The notes under the pieces are model-generated. The model made no database searches, was not told where the DNA came from, and saw only the letters and a list, made by a program, of their open reading frames with translations. Positions 41,804 to 53,128 of a DNA stretch of 64,000 bases are shown here, in pieces. The translations under genes and the position numbers were made by a program. Source of the DNA: Pseudoxanthomonas koreensis (GTDB taxonomy: Bacteria > Pseudomonadota > Gammaproteobacteria > Xanthomonadales > Xanthomonadaceae). The stretch covers positions 26,131 to 90,130 of the forward strand of contig NZ_PDWM01000007.1 of the NCBI RefSeq assembly GCF_010093225.1, in the 5' to 3' direction. The stretch's first letter is position 1. The number at the start of each line of letters is the position of its first letter.

Positions 41804-43024
41804 TCAGAAGCGGCCCAGGGGTAATGGTTGCGGGCAGGCGCCACCATTGCTGGTGGGGGTGCGCTCGAACCAGTCCAGCACTGTCGGGCCCAGCCGGTCC
41901 AGGCGCATCGGCAGGCTCAGGTGGTCTTCGCCGGGCAGCTCCAGGTAGCGGGCGCGTGGTGCGGAGGCGGCCAGGGCGCGGCCGTGTGCGACCGGCACGT
42001 GGGCGTCGTCGCGGCCGTGGATCAGCAGCACGCAGGCAGGCGCCTGCGCCAGCGCGACACCGACGTCGACCCGGTCCAGGTCCAGCGCCAGCTGGCGGTC
42101 GGCCTCGGCGATCGCCGCATCCAGGGTGTGTTCGTCGAAGCGCCAGCGCAGCCACTGGTGCGAGGCCCATTCGCCGAGGCTGTCGGGTTCGCGCTGCAGC
42201 ATGTGCGGGACCATGTCGCGGATCGCGCGGCCGGCGTTGTCGAACGACTCCATGGCGACGACGCCGCCGAGCTGCAGGTCGGCGGCGTGCGGGCCAACGG
42301 TGTGCCCGCTGCCGGCGTGCGCATTGCCGATGCGCGCATGTCCGGCCTGCGCGCCGAGCTCGCGTGCGGTGAAGATCGCGGTCGCCGCGCCGTAGGACAC
42401 ACCCAGCACATGCAGCGGGCCGGTCACTTCGCCTTGCGCCTGCAGCTGGCGCAGCACCGCGACCACGTCGCCGGCCTCGCGGGTGCCGTAGCCGGACGGG
42501 CCGGTGCCGGAACGGCCATGGTTGCGCAGGTCGACGGTGATGGTGCGGTAGCCGCGCTCGGCCAGCTCCACCGACCAGGGCAGCAGCGAACCACCATCCA
42601 TCATCCAGCCGTGCAGCAGGACCACGGTGCCGCGTGGCGTCAGCGCACGCGCCGGTGCCTGCAGCGAGAGCGCGTAGTCCATGCGCTGGCGCTGGCTGCC
42701 GTGCCGGCCCAGCCAGTCGTAGTGCATGCGGTAGTCGCCCGGGTCCAGTGCGCGCCAGAACACCGACACGCCGTCGGGCGTGGTCACCTGGCCGCTGCGG
42801 GTGGGGATCGTCGCCAGCAGGGCTTCGATCTTCGCGGAAGGCAGCAGCGGTGAGACGCCACCGGGCGCGACCAGGCGCGCGCCGAGTGCACCGGCCGGGT
42901 CGGCCAGGCCGCGGGTGCGGGAGTGGGTGAAGCCGGCCAGCAGCAGGCAGGCGCAGGCCAGCAGCAACAGCCGCACGGCCAAGCCTCGCGGCCGGGCCGT
43001 GACGGGAACGGGAACAGCGGACAT
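41804..43024 (-). CDS. Membrane-anchored alpha/beta hydrolase
   Basis: A 406-residue protein. An N-terminal hydrophobic helix (LAVRLLLLACACLLLAGF, about 15-32) acts as anchor or signal. The hydrolase core has TVVLLHGWMMDGGSL (oxyanion HG), DLRNHGRSG, the nucleophile elbow LGVSYGAATA, the acid in LLIHGRDDAHVP, and the His in GEDHLSLP. It should be a periplasmic esterase or lipase-like enzyme of unknown substrate. The start at 43024 is chosen because the signal helix follows. Confidence 0.85.
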   Translation of the reverse strand: MSAVPVPVTARPRGLAVRLLLLACACLLLAGFTHSRTRGLADPAGALGARLVAPGGVSPLLPSAKIEALLATIPTRSGQVTTPDGVSVFWRALDPGDYRMHYDWLGRHGSQRQRMDYALSLQAPARALTPRGTVVLLHGWMMDGGSLLPWSVELAERGYRTITVDLRNHGRSGTGPSGYGTREAGDVVAVLRQLQAQGEVTGPLHVLGVSYGAATAIFTARELGAQAGHARIGNAHAGSGHTVGPHAADLQLGGVVAMESFDNAGRAIRDMVPHMLQREPDSLGEWASHQWLRWRFDEHTLDAAIAEADRQLALDLDRVDVGVALAQAPACVLLIHGRDDAHVPVAHGRALAASAPRARYLELPGEDHLSLPMRLDRLGPTVLDWFERTPTSNGGACPQPLPLGRF

Positions 43025-43190
43025 GGCGGTCGCATCGGACGACGGCGGCCTACCGTAGTCCCTGGCGGCCGTGCCTTCTACCGCAAACCGGTGACAGTGT
43101 GATGACAGCGCCGGTTCCATTCATCGGGAGCCGGCGCCATGGGCCACGCGCGTCGCGCCGACAGGGCGCGCGCGGGGCTGCAGCTGGCGG

Positions 43191-44501
43191 TCAGAGCGCG
43201 CGCAGGGCGGTGGTGATCGGCAGCCGCGCCGCGCGCAGCGCCGGGAACAGGCCGCCGACGAGTCCGATCCCCAGTGCCCACTTCAATCCGGACCACAGCA
43301 GCTCGGGTGTCACCTTGAACTGGAACACCACCGCGCTGAAGTTGCTGCCCATGGTCGAGGCGCTGTAGCCGTTGAACACCAGCCAGGCCAGTAGCCCGCC
43401 GAGCAGTCCGCCGAGCAGCGCCAGCAGCATCGTCTCCAGCATCACCGCGACCACCACCGGCAGTCCGCGGAAGCCAATGGCGCGCATGGTCGCGATCTCG
43501 CGCGCCCGCCCGGCCACCGCCGCGTACATGGTGTTGAGCGCGCCGAACACCGCGCCCACGGCCATGATCGCGCCGATCACCGTGCCCAGGATGGTCAGCA
43601 GCTGGTTGAGCTGGCCGCTCTGCTTGGCGTAGTAGGCTTTCGTGGTTTCGACGTCGAGCTTGAGCCGCGGGTCGGCCGCCATCGCCGCCTTGAACTGCTC
43701 GAAGCCGGCCTTGCCTTCGGTGCGCACGCTCACCAGCTGCCAGGCGCCGCGGTTGTAGGTGGTTGCCAGGGTCTGCGCATCGGTCCAGATCTCCGAATCG
43801 TGGACGTCGCCGGAGGCGAACTTGCCGACCACCTTCCATTCCTGGTTGCCCAGGGTGAGCGTGCTGCCCACGTCCAGGTCGCGGAACTGCTTCTGCGCTC
43901 CCTGGCCAACCACTATTTCGCGCAGGCCGCTGCCGTACTTGCGGCCCTCGACGATCTTCACCTTGTCGTGCACCTGCCATCCGGCGTCGTCGACGCCGCG
44001 GAACTGGGCGTTGACGTCGGTGCCGTCCTCGCGCGAGACCAGGTTGACCACCTGCGACAGTTCCGGCGAGACCAGCGGCCGACCGTCGGCGCCGCGGGCG
44101 ATGCCCGGCAGGCTGGAAACCAGCGGCACCTGGTCGCGCATGATCACCGAGTTGGTCTCGGCCTGCGAACCGCCGCGCAGCACGATTGCGGTGGTCTCGT
44201 CGCCGGTGCCGCCGACCGTGGCCTGGAAGCCGCGGCCCATCGACAGCATCGCCACCAGCACCGCGACCACGCCGGCGATGCCGACCACGATCACCGACGA
44301 CGCACCCCAGCGCTGCGGCAGGCTGGCGATGCCGATGCCGGTGGCGGCCAGTGCCAGCCGGCCGCTGCGGGTGAGCAGCAGCCACAGCGCCAGCAGTACC
44401 GCCGCGGCGAGCACGCCCTGCCACGGCAGCATGATCCACGCGGCCAGGCCCACGACGAGCAGCACGATCGTGAGCAGGTTCCACAGCCATTGCTTCTTCA
44501 T
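43191..44501 (-). CDS. ABC transporter permease, MacB/FtsX type (second permease)
   Basis: A 436-residue membrane protein. Helices near 8-45 and 70-90 precede a periplasmic MacB-like domain (about 95-310). Three C-terminal FtsX-domain helices follow, with VAGRAREIATMRAIGFRGLPVVVAVMLE between the first two and LFPALRAARLPITTALRAL at the end. It lies 12 bp after the other permease in a four-gene operon (adaptor, ATPase, two permeases), the layout of split MacAB/LolCDE-like exporters. Confidence 0.93.
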   Translation of the reverse strand: MKKQWLWNLLTIVLLVVGLAAWIMLPWQGVLAAAVLLALWLLLTRSGRLALAATGIGIASLPQRWGASSVIVVGIAGVVAVLVAMLSMGRGFQATVGGTGDETTAIVLRGGSQAETNSVIMRDQVPLVSSLPGIARGADGRPLVSPELSQVVNLVSREDGTDVNAQFRGVDDAGWQVHDKVKIVEGRKYGSGLREIVVGQGAQKQFRDLDVGSTLTLGNQEWKVVGKFASGDVHDSEIWTDAQTLATTYNRGAWQLVSVRTEGKAGFEQFKAAMAADPRLKLDVETTKAYYAKQSGQLNQLLTILGTVIGAIMAVGAVFGALNTMYAAVAGRAREIATMRAIGFRGLPVVVAVMLETMLLALLGGLLGGLLAWLVFNGYSASTMGSNFSAVVFQFKVTPELLWSGLKWALGIGLVGGLFPALRAARLPITTALRAL

Positions 44502-44513
44502 GATCGGGTCTCC

Positions 44514-45671
44514 TCAGCGTCCGGCCAGCGCGTCGACGATCTTCAGCCGCCGGGCGCGCAGCGCCGGCAGCACGCCCACCACCAGGCCGATCAGCACGAT
44601 CAGCACCAGCCCCACGATCCAGGTCTGCAGCGGGATGGTCGGCGGCAGCAGGCCCTGGGCGCGGCTGGCCAGCCCGGGCAGGATCACCATCGCCAGGCCC
44701 ATGCCGATGATTCCGCCGAGCCCGACCAGCAGCACCGATTCCACCAGCACCAGCCACAGCACGGTGCCGTCCTTGAAACCCAGCGTTTTCAGGATCGCCA
44801 GCTCGGGAATGCGCTCGCGCACCGCCTGGGCCATGGTGTTGCCGGTCAGCAGCAGCAGGGTGAAGAACACCGCGCCCATGATCGAGGTGACGATCAGGCC
44901 GATGTCGGCGAACTGCTTGGCGAAGGACTGCTGGAACGCCGACTCGGTCTGGCTCTTGGTCTCGCGGTCGGAGTTCAGCGACAGTGCGTCGATGGCCTGG
45001 GCCACGCGCGAGGCATGCGCCGGGTTGTCCAGGGTCACCGTGAACCAGCTGACCTGGCCCTTGATGTAGTCGTTGGCCTCGTCGAAGTACTTCCAGTTCA
45101 TCACCAGCTGGCGCTCCTCGCCGGCGGCGGCGGCGCGGTCCTTCGAACGGAAGATGCCGACCAGCTGCAGCGGCCAGTCGTTGCTGCCCTGGCGCGGGAA
45201 GATCGTGGCCTGCATCGGGATGGTGTCGCCGATCTTCCAGCCGAACTCCCTGGCCAGCGATTCGCCGACCACCGCGCCGGTGCGGGTGTCCTGGAAGGCG
45301 CGCAGCTGCTCCGGCGGCAGCTCCAGGTTGGAGTACACGTCGAAGTAGTTCGGCGCGACCGAGAAGCTGGGGAAGAAGTTCTTCGGATCCTGGTAGATGC
45401 CGCCGAACCACATCGCGGAGGTCACGTCGGCGACCCCGGGCACGGTGCGGATCTGCTGCTCCAGGCGGATCGGCAGGCTCTGGGTGATCGACAGCCGCGA
45501 GGTGGTGACCAGGCGGTTGGCGCCATCGACGCTGCCGCCGGAATTGAACGCCACGCGCACCGAGTCGAGCATGCCGAACAGCAGGAACGCGGTGACCACC
45601 GACAGCAGGGTCAGCAGGGTCCGGGTCTTGCTGCGGAACAGCTGCGCCCAGACAAGCGAGAAGTATTTCAT
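44514..45671 (-). CDS. ABC transporter permease, MacB/FtsX type (first permease)
   Basis: A 385-residue membrane protein. One N-terminal helix ([18 protein letters not shown], about 18-35), a large periplasmic domain (about 40-265), then three FtsX-type helices with [21 protein letters not shown]. It ends [19 protein letters not shown]. It pairs with the permease at 43191 to form a heterodimeric channel served by the ATPase at 45687. Confidence 0.93.
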   Translation of the reverse strand: MKYFSLVWAQLFRSKTRTLLTLLSVVTAFLLFGMLDSVRVAFNSGGSVDGANRLVTTSRLSITQSLPIRLEQQIRTVPGVADVTSAMWFGGIYQDPKNFFPSFSVAPNYFDVYSNLELPPEQLRAFQDTRTGAVVGESLAREFGWKIGDTIPMQATIFPRQGSNDWPLQLVGIFRSKDRAAAAGEERQLVMNWKYFDEANDYIKGQVSWFTVTLDNPAHASRVAQAIDALSLNSDRETKSQTESAFQQSFAKQFADIGLIVTSIMGAVFFTLLLLTGNTMAQAVRERIPELAILKTLGFKDGTVLWLVLVESVLLVGLGGIIGMGLAMVILPGLASRAQGLLPPTIPLQTWIVGLVLIVLIGLVVGVLPALRARRLKIVDALAGR

Positions 45672-45686
45672 CGCGGTGTCCTCCGC

Positions 45687-46376
<690 letters not shown>

Positions 46377-46483
46377 CTTCTGTTCCTCGTCGGGGCCTGC
46401 GCGCCAGGCGGAGGCTGTGGTTATGTGGAGCAGGTTCCGCCTGCCTTCCCGTCGTCCCGGCTTTCGCCGCGACGACGGTGTTC

Positions 46484-47737
46484 TCAGTCCGTACCGCTGT
46501 CGGCCATCCGCACGCGGTCGCCGTCGGCCAGCGTTTCCGGTGCGTCCAGCACCACGGTCTCGCCGGCCTTCAGCCCGGACAGCACCTGGCGGTCCTGGCC
46601 CATCGCGATCCCGGGCTTGACCGTGCGCTGCTCGACCGCGTCTTCGCTGCCGAGCACGAAGGCCACGTCGGCGCCGTCGCGCTGCACGATCGCCGCGGCC
46701 GGCACGCGCACGCCCTGCGGCTTCTCCGCCTCGCCGGGTTCCGGAGCGGACTCGAGGAAGCTCACCCGCACGCCCATGTCCGGCACTATGCGCGCGTCCT
46801 TCTGCTTCAGCGCCACCCGCACCTTGACCGTGGCCTTGCCACGGTCGGCGGCCGGGATGATCGCGATCACCTCGCCGGGGATGCGCCAGTCGGGATAGGC
46901 GTTGAGCACGGTCTCCACCGGCATCTTCGGCTGCACCCGGCCGATGTAGGACTCGCCGACCTCCACTTCCACTTCCAGCGACTCCATGTCGACGATGGTG
47001 CCGATGCCGGTGCGGGTGAAGCCGCCGGTGGCCAGCGGCGAGACGATCTCGCCGGGCTGCGCGGCCTTGGCGGTGACGATCCCGGAGAACGGCGCGCGGA
47101 CCACGGTGTTGTCCACGCCCTGCTCGGCGATGCGCAGCGAGTCGCCGGCCACCTGAGCGTTGCGCTGGGCGGTGACCAGCTGCGCGCGCAGCGCGTCGCG
47201 CTGGGCGATGGCCTGGTCGTACTGGGCGCGCGAGACCAGCTGCTGGCCGACCAGCTGCGACAGCCGGTTCGCATTGGCCTCGGCATCGACCAGCTGCGCA
47301 CGTACGCTGTCGGCCTGGCTGCGCGCGGCCGACACCTGCGAGGCGGCCAGGACGCGCTGCGCGTCGGCATCGATCGGGTCCAGCCGCGCCAGCACCTGGC
47401 CTTCCTCCACCCGCATGCCTTCCTCGATCAGCACTTCCTTGACCCGGCCGGTGACCTTGGCCGAGACGGTGGCCATGCGCCGCGCCACGACATAGCCGCT
47501 GGCATCGAGCACCGAAGCGCTGGCGCCGCCGTCCGTGCCGATCGCCACCACCGGCGCGGTGCGCACTTCCGGCGCCTTCTCGCCGCCCAGCAGCAGCCAT
47601 GCGGCCACGGCGGCCAGCACCACGGCCGCGGCCACGGCGAGGCCGATCCACCGGCCGCGCGGCGACGGCGGCGGGGTGGATGGCGTCCGGTTGCGCTCGA
47701 GCTTCAGTTCCTTCAGCAGTTCGGCGGAGGCGTTCAT
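46484..47737 (-). CDS. Periplasmic adaptor (HlyD/MacA family)
   Basis: A 417-residue membrane-fusion protein. An N-terminal anchor helix (WIGLAVAAAVVLAAVAAWLLL, about 31-51) is followed by a biotinyl-lipoyl half (VSAKVTGRVKEVLIEEGMRVEEGQVLARLD), a helical hairpin (about 130-205), the second lipoyl half (VRAPFSGIVTAKAAQPGEIVSP) and beta-barrel domains. It should connect the inner-membrane ABC exporter to an outer-membrane channel. ATG 47737 is preceded by AGGGAA. First gene of the operon. Confidence 0.94.
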   Translation of the reverse strand: MNASAELLKELKLERNRTPSTPPPSPRGRWIGLAVAAAVVLAAVAAWLLLGGEKAPEVRTAPVVAIGTDGGASASVLDASGYVVARRMATVSAKVTGRVKEVLIEEGMRVEEGQVLARLDPIDADAQRVLAASQVSAARSQADSVRAQLVDAEANANRLSQLVGQQLVSRAQYDQAIAQRDALRAQLVTAQRNAQVAGDSLRIAEQGVDNTVVRAPFSGIVTAKAAQPGEIVSPLATGGFTRTGIGTIVDMESLEVEVEVGESYIGRVQPKMPVETVLNAYPDWRIPGEVIAIIPAADRGKATVKVRVALKQKDARIVPDMGVRVSFLESAPEPGEAEKPQGVRVPAAAIVQRDGADVAFVLGSEDAVEQRTVKPGIAMGQDRQVLSGLKAGETVVLDAPETLADGDRVRMADSGTD

Positions 47738-47992
47738 CAAGTTCCCTGGGGGGTTTGCGGTCAGTGTCGGTGGCAAGCGTACACGGCGGCCAGTTGCCGG
47801 AAGTCACTTCTTTTACCCGTACCCCGCGTGGCGGGACGTCGCCGCAGGCGGGTGATGGGTGGAAGGCATGCTGCCGGCCGCGGCGGCAGCGACGTAGTGA
47901 CAGCTGTCATGCGCTTTGCATGCAGATGGCGACTGCCGCGGCCTGCACGCGCCGCGGACACTGGCGTCAACACGATGCATGCAGGCAATGCC

Positions 47993-48945
<953 letters not shown>

Positions 48946-48946
<1 letters not shown>

Positions 48947-49722
48947 TGGACGCCCATGCCGCTGCCGCCACCGTCGCCACCGATGCGACGCCGTGGAAAG
49001 CCTACCTGCAGGAAGCGCGCTACGAATTCCTGCGGCTGTGGCGTTCGCCTTCGTTCTCGCTGCCGGTGCTGCTGTTCCCGCCGCTGTTCTACCTGCTGTT
49101 CGGCGAGATATTCGGCGGCAACCGCGATCCGGAGGCGGCACGCTACCTGCTGGCCGGCTACAGCGTGTTCGGGATCATGGGCGTGGCCCTGTTCGGCTTC
49201 GGCGTGACCGTGGCGCTGGACCGCGAGCAGGGGTTGCTGCTGCTCAAGCGCGCCCAGCCGATGCCGCCCGGCGCCTACCTGCTGGCCAAGGTGGCGATGG
49301 CGATGCTGTTCGGCGCGATCGTGGTCGTGCTGCTGGCGGTGCTCGGCGCAGCCGTGGCCGGCGTGCGCCTGGCGCCGGTGCAGTGGCTGGGGCTGGCCGC
49401 GACCTGCCTGCTGGGCGTGCTGCCGTTCAGCGCGCTGGGGCTGTGGCTGGGCACCCTGGTCGGCGGCCGCGGTGCGCCGGCGCTGATCAACCTGGTCTAC
49501 CTGCCGATGGCGTTCCTGTCCGGGCTGTTCATCCCGCTGGCGATGCTACCGGCGGCGCTGAAGACGGTGGCGCCGCTGTGGCCGTCGTACCATCTGGCGC
49601 GGATCGCGCAGGCGCAGGTGGGCTTCGGCGACGGCGGCATGCCGTGGCCGCAGGTGGCGGTGCTGCTGGGCGTGAGCGTGCTGTTCCTGTTCCTGGCCCG
49701 TCGCCGGCTGGCGACATCCTGA
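48946..49722 (+). CDS. ABC-2 type transporter permease
   Basis: A 258-residue membrane protein with six helices. It includes PSFSLPVLLFPPLFYLLFGEIFGG, GVALFGFGVTVALDREQGLL and the ABC-2 signature LVYLPMAFLSGLFIPLAMLP. It is the channel partner of the preceding ATPase, and precedes a DesK-like kinase by 10 bp. The transported substrate is unknown; lipids or drugs are typical. Confidence 0.93.
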
Positions 49723-49732
49723 GCGGTTTCCC

Positions 49733-50908
49733 ATGAGCGTGTCGCAGTCCCGCAGGTTCCTGCCCGGCTGGATCAGGCCGGCCCCCGATTCGCTGCTGAT
49801 GCAGAGCCAGCGCCGCGGGCTGCCGCCCTGGGCCGAGTACATCCACCTGTTGTGGACGATGTGGGTGTTCGTGACCCCGATGTTCACCGGGCAGGGCTAC
49901 GACGCGCTGTGGCTGGTGCTGACGGCGGTGTCCTATCCGCTGTTCATCGCCCTGTACGTCGGCACCCTGGTGCTGCCGCCGCGGCGCATCGCCGCCTGCG
50001 CGCTGGGCATGATGCTGCTGTGCCTGGCGCTGCTGCCCTGGTACCCGGGCGGCATGAGCTATTTCGTGTTCGGCTGCGTGATGCTCGGCGCGCACCACTG
50101 GCGCACCGGCTGGCGCTACGCGGCGGTGCTGCTGCTGGCCAACGTGGTGCTGGTCGGGTACGCGCGCTGGCTCGGCTATCCGTGGTCGGCGCTGGTGTGG
50201 TTGCCGGTCACCACGCTGGTGGTGGGGCTGGTGGTGCACCTGGAACGCCAGCGCCACCGCAAGGATGCCGCGCTGCGCCTGTCGCAGGACGAAGTGCGGC
50301 GGCTGGCCGCCACCGCCGAACGCGAGCGCATCGGCCGCGACCTGCACGACCTGCTCGGCCATACCCTGTCGCTGGTCGCGCTCAAGGCCGACCTCGCCGG
50401 GCGCCTGCTGCAGAGCGATCCGGGCGCGGCGCAGCGCGAGATCGGCGAACTGGGCCAGGTCGCGCGCGAAGCGCTGGCGCAGGTGCGGCGTGCCGTCACC
50501 GGCATCCGCGCCGCCGGGCTGGCGGCCGAGCTGGCGGCGGCGAAGGTGCTGCTGGAAGGCGAGGGCGTATCGCTGTCGGTCGAGGTCGATGCAGGCGAAC
50601 TGCCGCCGGCGCAGGAAACGGTGCTGGCGCTGTGCCTGCGCGAGGCGGTGACCAACATCCACCGGCACGCGCGCGCCAGCCACGTGCGGGTATCGCTGGA
50701 ACGCGACGCGCAGCGCTGGCGGCTGCAGGTCGAGGACGACGGCCGCGGCGGCGCGATCCGCCCCGGCAACGGCCTGGGCGGCATGCGCGAACGCCTGCAG
50801 GCACTGGGCGGCGACCTGTGCATCGAACCGGCCCCGCGCCACGGCACCCGCCTGCGCGCCGACCTGCCGCACTGGTCCCCCGCCGAAGCCCCCGTCCCCG
50901 AACTGTAG
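49733..50908 (+). CDS. DesK/LiaS-type sensor histidine kinase
   Basis: A 391-residue kinase with about five N-terminal membrane helices (about 37-160). The HisKA_3 domain has RERIGRDLHDLLGHTLSLVALK (phosphorylated His near 204), and the HATPase has LREAVTNIHRHARAS (N box), VEDDGRGG and GNGLGGMRERL. The last codons are followed by TAG at 50906-50908, and that TAG is part of an inserted palindromic element (50903-51040). The native C-terminus may therefore have been trimmed or changed. It works with the regulator at 51147. Confidence 0.92.
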   Translation: MSVSQSRRFLPGWIRPAPDSLLMQSQRRGLPPWAEYIHLLWTMWVFVTPMFTGQGYDALWLVLTAVSYPLFIALYVGTLVLPPRRIAACALGMMLLCLALLPWYPGGMSYFVFGCVMLGAHHWRTGWRYAAVLLLANVVLVGYARWLGYPWSALVWLPVTTLVVGLVVHLERQRHRKDAALRLSQDEVRRLAATAERERIGRDLHDLLGHTLSLVALKADLAGRLLQSDPGAAQREIGELGQVAREALAQVRRAVTGIRAAGLAAELAAAKVLLEGEGVSLSVEVDAGELPPAQETVLALCLREAVTNIHRHARASHVRVSLERDAQRWRLQVEDDGRGGAIRPGNGLGGMRERLQALGGDLCIEPAPRHGTRLRADLPHWSPAEAPVPEL

Positions 50909-51040
50909 GAGCCCACTTCAGGGGGCGACCTGGTGGCGTCGGATCGACACCGCATTCAACGCGGCCTCTCCGGATCCGTTGCGTTGAGCGTGCCTGCTCT
51001 CCGACCGCGTCGGGTCGCCCCCTGAAGTGGGCTCCTACAA
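50903..51040. repeat. Dispersed palindromic element, copy C (about 138 bp)
   Basis: The arm TGTAGGAGCCCACTTCAGGG...GGCGACC and its exact reverse complement enclose a spacer sharing CAACGCGGCC, TCCGGAT and GCGTTGAGCG with copies B and D. It lies between the kinase and regulator genes, and its first CTGTAG encodes the kinase's final Leu and stop codon. Confidence 0.92.
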
Positions 51041-51146
51041 GGAGCACGCAGCGGGAACGTGCAACGAGGGGGCGCACGGGAGCGCGCAACAGCCGTCGCA
51101 TTTGCTACCGTCGCCGCATGCGCCTGCCATGCCGTCGCCGCCGCCG

Positions 51147-51749
51147 ATGATCCGCGTCCTGCTGGCCGAAGACCAGGCGATGGTGCGCGGCGCGCTGGCC
51201 GCGCTGCTGGGCATGGAAGCGGACATCGAGGTGGTCGGCGCGGTCGCCGACGGCGAGGCCGCCTGGCGCGAAGTGCAGCGCCTGCATCCGGATATCCTGG
51301 TCACCGACATCGAGATGCCCGGCCTGACCGGGCTGGAGCTGGCCCAGCGCATCCAGCGCCACGAACTCCCGGTGAAGGTGCTGATCGTCACCACCTTCGC
51401 CCGCGCCGGCTTCCTGCGTCGTGCGCTCGACGCCGGCGTGTCCGGCTACCTGCTCAAGGACGCCCCGGCCGAGCGCCTGGCCGAAGCGCTGCGCAAGGTC
51501 CGCCACGGCGGCCGCGCGATCGACCCGGAACTGGCGGTGGAAGCCTGGGGCGAAGCCGACCCGCTCAACGAGCGCGAGCGCCAGGTCCTGCGCCTGGCCG
51601 GCGAAGGCCGCTCCTCGTCGGAGATCGCCACCCAGCTCAACCTCTCCCAGGGCACGGTGCGCAACTACCTGTCCGAAGCGATCGGCAAGCTCGGCGTCGG
51701 CAACCGCATCGAGGCCGCGCGGCTGGCGCGGCAGAAGGGCTGGCTCTAG
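51147..51749 (+). CDS. NarL/DesR-type response regulator
   Basis: A 200-residue regulator. Receiver domain: VLLAEDQAMVRGALAALL, the phosphorylated Asp in LVTDIEMPGL (about 54), VTTFARAGF and GYLLKDAP. LuxR-type helix-turn-helix: LNERERQVLRLAGEGRSSSEIATQLNLS with GTVRNYLSEAIGKLG. ATG 51147 gives the common MIRVLLAED start; ATG 51129 would add six residues. Partner of the kinase upstream, from which a palindromic element now separates it. It probably controls the ABC-2 transporter operon. Confidence 0.93.
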   Translation: MIRVLLAEDQAMVRGALAALLGMEADIEVVGAVADGEAAWREVQRLHPDILVTDIEMPGLTGLELAQRIQRHELPVKVLIVTTFARAGFLRRALDAGVSGYLLKDAPAERLAEALRKVRHGGRAIDPELAVEAWGEADPLNERERQVLRLAGEGRSSSEIATQLNLSQGTVRNYLSEAIGKLGVGNRIEAARLARQKGWL

Positions 51750-51758
51750 CCGCGCACT

Positions 51759-53128
51759 TCACCCGCCGTAGCGCGCCTTCAGCAGCGCCCACGCCGAACG
51801 CAGGCCCAGCGCTTCGCCGCCGGCGGGGCGGCCGGGGCGGCTGCTGTCGTTCCAGGCATAGGTGTCCAGGTGCGCCCACGGCGTGCCGCCGGGAACGAAG
51901 CGCTCCAGGTACAGCGCCGCGGGCACCGCGCCGGCCATGCGCGAGCCGGCATTGGCCAGGTCGGCGACGTGGCTGGTCAGGTAGCGCAGGTACGGGCGCC
52001 ACAGCGGCATGCGCCACACCGGGTCGCGCGTCTGCTCGCCACTGGCGATCCACCCGGCCGCCAGCGCGTCGTCGTTGGCGAACAGCGCCGGCAGGGCCGG
52101 CCCCAGCGCGATCCGCGCCGCGCCGGTGAGGGTGGCGAAATCCACGATCAGCGCCGGCTTCTGCTCGCCGGCGTAGGTGAGCGCGTCGCACAGGATCACC
52201 CGGCCTTCGGCGTCGGTGTTGTCGATCTCCACGCTCACGCCGGCGCGGGGGCGACCACCTCGCCCGGGCGGAACGCATCGGGGCCGATCGCGTTCTCCAC
52301 CGCCGGCACCAGCAGGGTCAGCCGCACCGGCAACCGGCGCGCCATCACCAGCCCGGCCAGCGCCAGAGCATGCGCCGCGCCGCCCATGTCCTTCTTCATG
52401 TTGCGCATGCCGTCGGCCGGCTTGATGTCCAGGCCGCCGGTGTCGAAGCACACGCCCTTGCCGACCAGCACCAGGTGCGGGTGCGAAACGTCGCCCCAGC
52501 GCAGCTCGATCAGCCGCGGCGCGCGGTGCGAGGCGCGGCCGACGGCGTGGATCGCCGGGAAGTTGTGCGCCAGCAGCGAGTCGCCGGCGACCACTTCGAC
52601 GTGCGCGCCATGCGCGGAGGCCAGCTCGCGCGCGATCACCTCCAGCTGGTCCGGGCCCATATCCTGGGTGGGCGTGTTGACCCAGTCGCGCACGCGCGCG
52701 GTGGCCTGCAGCAGTTCCAGCGCTTCCTCGTCCAGTTGCGGCAGGCGCAGCCGCGCCGGTGCGCGCGGCGCGGCCTTGTAGCGGTCGAAGCGGTAGCCGC
52801 CCAGGCCCCAGCCCAGCTGCAGCGCGGCCAGCTCGGCCGCGGGCAGTTCCGCGGCCGGCGTCCACGCCCCCGGCGGCAGCGCGGCCGGCGCGTGCGCATA
52901 GCTGCACGGATCCAGGCGGTCGCCCACCCCGAGCACCGCGGCGGCGATGCCGTCGTCGCCGGGCAGCAACGCCACGCAGCCGGGCACGGGCTGGAAATCC
53001 TGCGCATCCAGCCAGGCGGTCACCGCCGCCGGCTGGGTGGCGCGCCAGGCACCGTAGCCGTCGCGGTCGAGCAGGTGCAGCGGCAGGGCGGGGGTGGCGG
53101 AATCGGCGTAGCAGGCCTGGTGGTTCAT
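51759..53128 (-). pseudogene. Leucyl aminopeptidase (M17 family) gene with a single-base frameshift
   Basis: Two frames together encode a full M17 aminopeptidase of about 456 residues. The upstream frame (53128 to a stop at 52235-52237) carries LVGKGVCFDTGGLDIKPADG and MRNMKKDMGGAAHA, with the metal-binding Lys and Asp. It then breaks after FRPGEVVAP. The downstream frame resumes with GVSVEIDNTDAEGRVILCDAL (the NTDAEGR metal/bicarbonate motif) to a stop at 51759-51761. A run of five G at 52247-52251 (plus strand) lies exactly at the break; one extra base restores VAPRAGVSVEI. Both halves are otherwise intact, so this is a very recent mutation or a sequencing error. Confidence 0.88.
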
